The notes beneath the pieces are model-generated. The model was not told the origin of the DNA and did not search any database. It worked only from the letters and a program-made list of their open reading frames with translations. From QHBQ01 sp038230695 (GTDB taxonomy: Bacteria; Chloroflexota; Chloroflexia; QHBQ01): DNA of 17,156 bases. Location: NCBI GenBank assembly GCA_038230695.1, contig JBBRMT010000086.1, forward strand, positions 1-17,156, read 5' to 3'. Position 1 is the stretch's first letter, and the number at the start of each line of letters is the position of its first letter. Below are positions 14,334 to 17,156 of the stretch, piece after piece. The translations under genes and the position numbers were made by a program.

Positions 14334-14374
14334 AATGAGGTCTCCTTTCCTGCACTAAAACAACTGGGAAATAC

Positions 14375-14383
14375 ATTATACCA
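14375..14383 (-). promoter_or_regulatory. Extended -10 promoter of the que operon
   Basis: Read on the minus strand, TGGTATAAT (14383 to 14375) is a consensus extended -10 (TGnTATAAT); no good -35 stands 17 bp upstream, which fits this promoter class. The resulting leader before queF is about 35 bases, and I see no preQ1-riboswitch-like pseudoknot core in it. Confidence 0.6.
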
Positions 14384-14441
14384 AATAGCTAAGATGTGTG
14401 TCTGAGCCAGTATGTTCAAGGTTCTTTGTCCATACCTGGGC

Positions 14442-14482
14442 AAAAATACTGCGCCCCCACTACTTTGCTGGTGTGGGGACGC
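14442..14482 (-). terminator. Rho-independent terminator
   Basis: On the minus strand GCGTCCCCAC (14482-14473) pairs with GTGGGGGCGC (14460-14451) with one G-U pair and a 12-base loop, followed by AGTATTTTT. This 10-bp GC-rich stem plus T-run sits 32 bases after the stop of the 168-aa gene and upstream of the que promoter, so it separates the two units. Confidence 0.78.
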
Positions 14483-14513
14483 GATAGCTAACCGCTAATG
14501 ATGAGTCACCAGG

Positions 14514-15020
14514 CTAGAGTAATCGCCTAGCTTCCCCTGTTTCTGATGCGTGGTTGTGAGCAGACCCGGCCTCGCGCTGATTGGTGCGCTTCAGCGCCTC
14601 GCCTGCCACTACCAAACGCGCTAGCGTCGCTGCCGATTGCATCTGCCGCTCGGCACGGATGAGTTCTCTGCCGGAGCCGAAACGTTCGCCCGCAAAATCG
14701 GCAATCACCTGCATAGTGCGATCAATCCGCTTCATAGCTGCTTCTGGCGCAGTCTGCCCGTCGGTAGCAAGCGTGTAATCTATAACGACCAGCATACCTT
14801 CCTGCTGCACCGCTCTATCACCCAGCCAGTTGACCACACTGTTGAGGACGCGGTTCATGTTGCTAACTGCAGTTGCCATTTCCGCTAGCTCCATGCTCTC
14901 CCTGAGTGGCGCAGGTGTGTTTACCTCGATCATGCGCCGCACCAGTTCGTCACAGTTCTCTTCGATCAGCTTGATCAGCGGGTGAGTTTCGCGTTCATCC
15001 ATCCTTATCATCATTATCAT
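14514..15020 (-). CDS. Unrecognised helical protein (168 aa)
   Basis: I do not recognise this family. From ATG 15020 the protein is 168 aa; ATG 15002 (MDERETHPLIK) is an alternative start that would drop six residues. Neither has a clear ribosome site: AAGG abuts the second ATG. The sequence is predicted almost wholly helical (LIKLIEENCDELVRRMI, MNRVLNSVVNWLG, AAMKRIDRTMQVIADFAG, QMQSAATLARLVVAGEAL), soluble, with no signal or membrane segment and one cysteine. It stands alone between the phn transporter genes and the que operon, ends before a strong terminator, and may have its own promoter at about 15040. A regulatory or scaffold role is possible but nothing in the sequence proves it. Confidence 0.62.
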   Translation of the reverse strand: MIMMIRMDERETHPLIKLIEENCDELVRRMIEVNTPAPLRESMELAEMATAVSNMNRVLNSVVNWLGDRAVQQEGMLVVIDYTLATDGQTAPEAAMKRIDRTMQVIADFAGERFGSGRELIRAERQMQSAATLARLVVAGEALKRTNQREAGSAHNHASETGEARRLL

Positions 15021-15039
15021 TAATTAAAGCGGTTACTGT

Positions 15040-15064
15040 ATAATAGTCCGATACAAGGATGATG
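15040..15064 (-). promoter_or_regulatory. Possible promoter before the 168-aa gene
   Basis: On the minus strand TATTAT (15045-15040) could serve as a -10, with TTGAAC about 19 bp upstream at the outer edge of allowed spacing. If used, the transcript would start only about 13 bases before ATG 15020, leaving an almost leaderless mRNA, consistent with the missing ribosome site. Confidence 0.33.
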
Positions 15065-15105
15065 GTTCAAAGATTGGCTGGCAAGGTGGCGGGAAGCTGC
15101 ACGTA

Positions 15106-16569
15106 TCACACCAACGACTGGCGGATCTTCGAGCTTGCAAAGTCGAGCAAAATAACCACAATGGCGATCGCCCAGATTACTGTGCCAGCCTGCGCCCATT
15201 GCAGGTTGCCTGCATAGGAATTGAGTAGGAAGCCAACCCCACCACCACCCACAAAGCCGACGATGGTTGCCATACGTACATTCACATCCCAGCGGTAGAG
15301 GGTGAAGGAGATGAACGCGGGGATAACCTGCGGCACGATGGCAAAGCGGGCCACCTGAATGGGGTTCGCGCCAGTGGTGCGAATGGCCTCGCCGGGGCCG
15401 GGGTCAATCCCCTCGATCGCCTCGGAGTAGAGCTTCGCAAGGCTGGCGATGGAGTGAACCGTGAGCGCCAGCAAACCAGCGAATGGTCCCACTCCTACCG
15501 CTGCGGCAAAGATGACCGCGATGATCAACACCTCAATCGAGCGCATGATATTGAGGAAAGTGCGTACCACGTAGAAGACCGTGTTGCCCAGCGGCTTGTT
15601 GGGCATGATGTTGCGGGCCGCGAGGAAGGCCAGCGGCACGCTAACGAAGATAGCGATGATCGAAGCGAGGAACGACTGGAACACGGTTACCAGAATGCTG
15701 CCCCAGGTATTCTTCAACGACTCGCTGGGCGCGAACAGCGTTACCAGAGCCGTGGCCTTGATGCGATTGCTGTTGAACAGGCGGCCGGACTCGGCGGCTG
15801 GGGTGATGAACGAGGTGGTGAAGTTGCCGTTACTGTCGGTCTGTACCGATACCGGCGCAGTCGGGTCTATGCGAACCATCGGCAGTTCAGCCTGCTGCCC
15901 TCCAATCCAACTGAGGTCAACCTTGGTGTTCGCCGCGAAGTTGCTGCCCTTTACTGTGATTTTGTCGCCGGGGTTGCCCTGCAACGGGTTCAGCGTAAGC
16001 TGCGGCTGGCCGGATTGCGCTGCGCTGACCGTGGCGTTGGGGTCAGTGTTGCCCTGAACTACGATTTGCACATCGCTGGCATCCCGCACAAAGCCCTGGA
16101 TGCGGGTCATCTGGTCGCTATCCACTTTGAATGTGCCAGCCTTGATCGCGGCCTGGATCTGCTGCCCGGTCTGCAGCACGCTGTCGAGGTCGGCGCTGAT
16201 CTTCTGATTGATCTGGGTGGCGTAATCGCTCTGACCGGGGCTGATAAACTGGGCGACGAAGATCTGCTGCTGCTGATCGAGGAAGTCGGCGCGTAGCACC
16301 TGGCCGAGGATGCGGGCGAAGTCGGCACGCTTCTCATACAATTTGAGCGGGTCGGCCTGGCTGGCGGTCCAGCCATAGATAACCGATGCGATGACGATAA
16401 GAAAGAGCAACCAGTTGAGCCAGCGGCGGGTGCGGCGTGGCGGCAGCGCAAGTATGGGCTTGTTGGCCTGTGCTGCCCGCATCTCGGCCAGCCGATCCAC
16501 ACCGATGCGCTCGGCCTCGATCTCGGCTTCGCCCAACTTGCGTGGCTCCTGATCGTCTGTGGTTGCCAT
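15106..16569 (-). CDS. phnE: Phosphonate-type ABC transporter permease with large extracytoplasmic insert
   Basis: This is the membrane permease partner of PhnC. The 487-aa protein is much longer than usual PhnE (about 260-300 aa). A cytoplasmic N-terminus (1-48) and TM1 (about 50-67, WLNWLLFLIVIASVIYGW) are followed by about 220 residues outside the membrane, including a helical part (75-165) and an Ig/IPT-like domain (188-258, LTLNPLQGNPGDKITVKGSN). The permease core (about 288-485) then carries several membrane segments and the coupling loop EAIEGIDPGPGEAIRTTGA (383-401), the EAA-type motif of this family, plus GFVGGGGVGF. The substrate may be phosphonate, phosphite or phosphate; no binding protein gene (phnD) is visible here. 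The start overlaps the phnC stop (TAATG), with GGAGG 6 bases upstream. Confidence 0.85.
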   Translation of the reverse strand: MATTDDQEPRKLGEAEIEAERIGVDRLAEMRAAQANKPILALPPRRTRRWLNWLLFLIVIASVIYGWTASQADPLKLYEKRADFARILGQVLRADFLDQQQQIFVAQFISPGQSDYATQINQKISADLDSVLQTGQQIQAAIKAGTFKVDSDQMTRIQGFVRDASDVQIVVQGNTDPNATVSAAQSGQPQLTLNPLQGNPGDKITVKGSNFAANTKVDLSWIGGQQAELPMVRIDPTAPVSVQTDSNGNFTTSFITPAAESGRLFNSNRIKATALVTLFAPSESLKNTWGSILVTVFQSFLASIIAIFVSVPLAFLAARNIMPNKPLGNTVFYVVRTFLNIMRSIEVLIIAVIFAAAVGVGPFAGLLALTVHSIASLAKLYSEAIEGIDPGPGEAIRTTGANPIQVARFAIVPQVIPAFISFTLYRWDVNVRMATIVGFVGGGGVGFLLNSYAGNLQWAQAGTVIWAIAIVVILLDFASSKIRQSLV

Positions 16570-17156
16570 TAGGTGCCTCCAATCCCGATCTCAACCTGCA
16601 CTGCGTCCTCGCCGTAGATGGCGCGGAAGCGGTCATCGTCAATCTCGTGCGGAGTGCCGTCGAAGACAATGCGCCCGGCCTTGAAGGCCAGAACGCGGTC
16701 GGCATAGCGGCGGGCGAGGCTGAGAAAGTGCAGATTGCAGAGGACGGTAATGCCCTCCTCCTTATTGATTTGCTCCAGATACTTCATCACTGAGTGGCTG
16801 GTAGCGGGGTCGAGGCTGGCAACCGGCTCATCGGCCAGCATCAGACGTGGCTCCTGCATCAAAGCGCGGGCGATCGCCACCCGCTGCTGCTGCCCACCGG
16901 AGAGCGCATCGGCACGATTCCATACCTTCTCGGCGATACCCACCCGCTGCAAGTTGTGCAATGCCCGCTCTCGCTCGGCGGCGGGGAAGCGACCAAACAG
17001 CGTGCCGAAGGTGTCCAGGTAGCCCAACCTGCCGTTCAGCACATTGGTCAGCACGCTGCTGCGCTTCACCAGGTTGAAGCTCTGGAAGATCATACCGATC
17101 TTGAGGCGGGCGCGGCGTAGCTCCTTCGGCTTGGCGGCGGTAATGTCCACCCCATC
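16569..17156 (-). CDS. phnC: Phosphonate-type ABC transporter ATP-binding protein (5' partial)
   Basis: This ATPase powers import through PhnE. The gene runs off the right window edge: the frame stays open through 17156, and the GTG at 17150 is internal (it reads DGVDITAAKPKELRR, the strand that follows the Walker A region in PhnC). Walker A is therefore outside the window. Present are the Q-loop (MIFQSFNLVKRSSVLTNVL, with the PhnC-specific NVL-x-GRLG continuation), the ABC signature LSGGQQQRVAIARAL, Walker B with the catalytic glutamate (LMLADEPVASLDP) and the H-loop histidine (NLHFLSLA). Length and motifs match about the last three quarters of PhnC. The stop overlaps the phnE start by one base, so the two are translationally coupled. 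Confidence 0.92.
   Translation of the reverse strand, partial: DGVDITAAKPKELRRARLKIGMIFQSFNLVKRSSVLTNVLNGRLGYLDTFGTLFGRFPAAERERALHNLQRVGIAEKVWNRADALSGGQQQRVAIARALMQEPRLMLADEPVASLDPATSHSVMKYLEQINKEEGITVLCNLHFLSLARRYADRVLAFKAGRIVFDGTPHEIDDDRFRAIYGEDAVQVEIGIGGT

Noticed and set aside
14334..14370. preQ1 riboswitch in the queF leader
   Set aside because: The leader is only about 35 bases and shows neither a C-rich hairpin loop nor the A-rich tail that would pair with it; judged by eye only.
15454..16296. Plus-strand 280-codon frame opposite phnE
   Set aside because: Rich in Arg, His, Asp and Gln with no domain; phnE on the other strand has clear membrane segments and family motifs.

Overview
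This window most likely comes from a mesophilic member of the Chloroflexota (filamentous, Roseiflexus/Herpetosiphon/Kouleothrix-like). I infer this from a very large secreted protein that joins right-handed beta-helices, Thr/Pro-rich 'TNVPPTDTATA' linkers and a C-terminal triple SLH block of a style common in that phylum, and from generally GC-rich coding DNA. The phylum is an inference; there is no rRNA gene or other phylogenetic marker here.

Layout. Positions 3-482 hold the end of a GNAT acetyltransferase gene. A near-consensus sigma70 promoter (515-543) with a perfect 6-6-6 inverted repeat in its spacer drives an unusual C2H2 multi-zinc-finger gene (582-1823) built from recent internal duplications. 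Next come a homogentisate 1,2-dioxygenase (1878-3077), a 56-residue very acidic protein (3098-3268), a long hairpin-forming repeat (3282-3354) and a HAD-family IIIC phosphatase (3396-3938). On the minus strand lie a giant SLH/beta-helix surface protein (4444-9729) and a small unknown gene behind it (3964-4422). An AT-richer spacer (9730-10277) may encode one small membrane protein. A plus-strand gene (10278-12038) fuses a zinc ribbon, TPR-like helices and a response-regulator receiver.

The right third is all minus strand. queF-queC-queD-queE (14333 to 12054) is a compact operon with overlapping start and stop codons. QueD, QueE and QueC convert dihydroneopterin triphosphate to preQ0, and QueF reduces preQ0 to preQ1, which supplies tRNA queuosine synthesis. 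A strong terminator (14442-14482) separates the operon from an unrecognised 168-aa helical protein gene (14514-15020). The window ends in a phosphonate-type ABC transporter: phnC (partial, truncated by the window edge) and phnE, translationally coupled; phnE carries an unusual ~220-residue extracytoplasmic insertion with an Ig/IPT-like domain.

The points most worth following are the expanding bacterial C2H2-finger gene with its operator-like promoter; two related in-frame insertions at different places in the SLH protein gene, which look like a coding mobile repeat; the zinc ribbon-TPR-receiver fusion; and the oversized PhnE.
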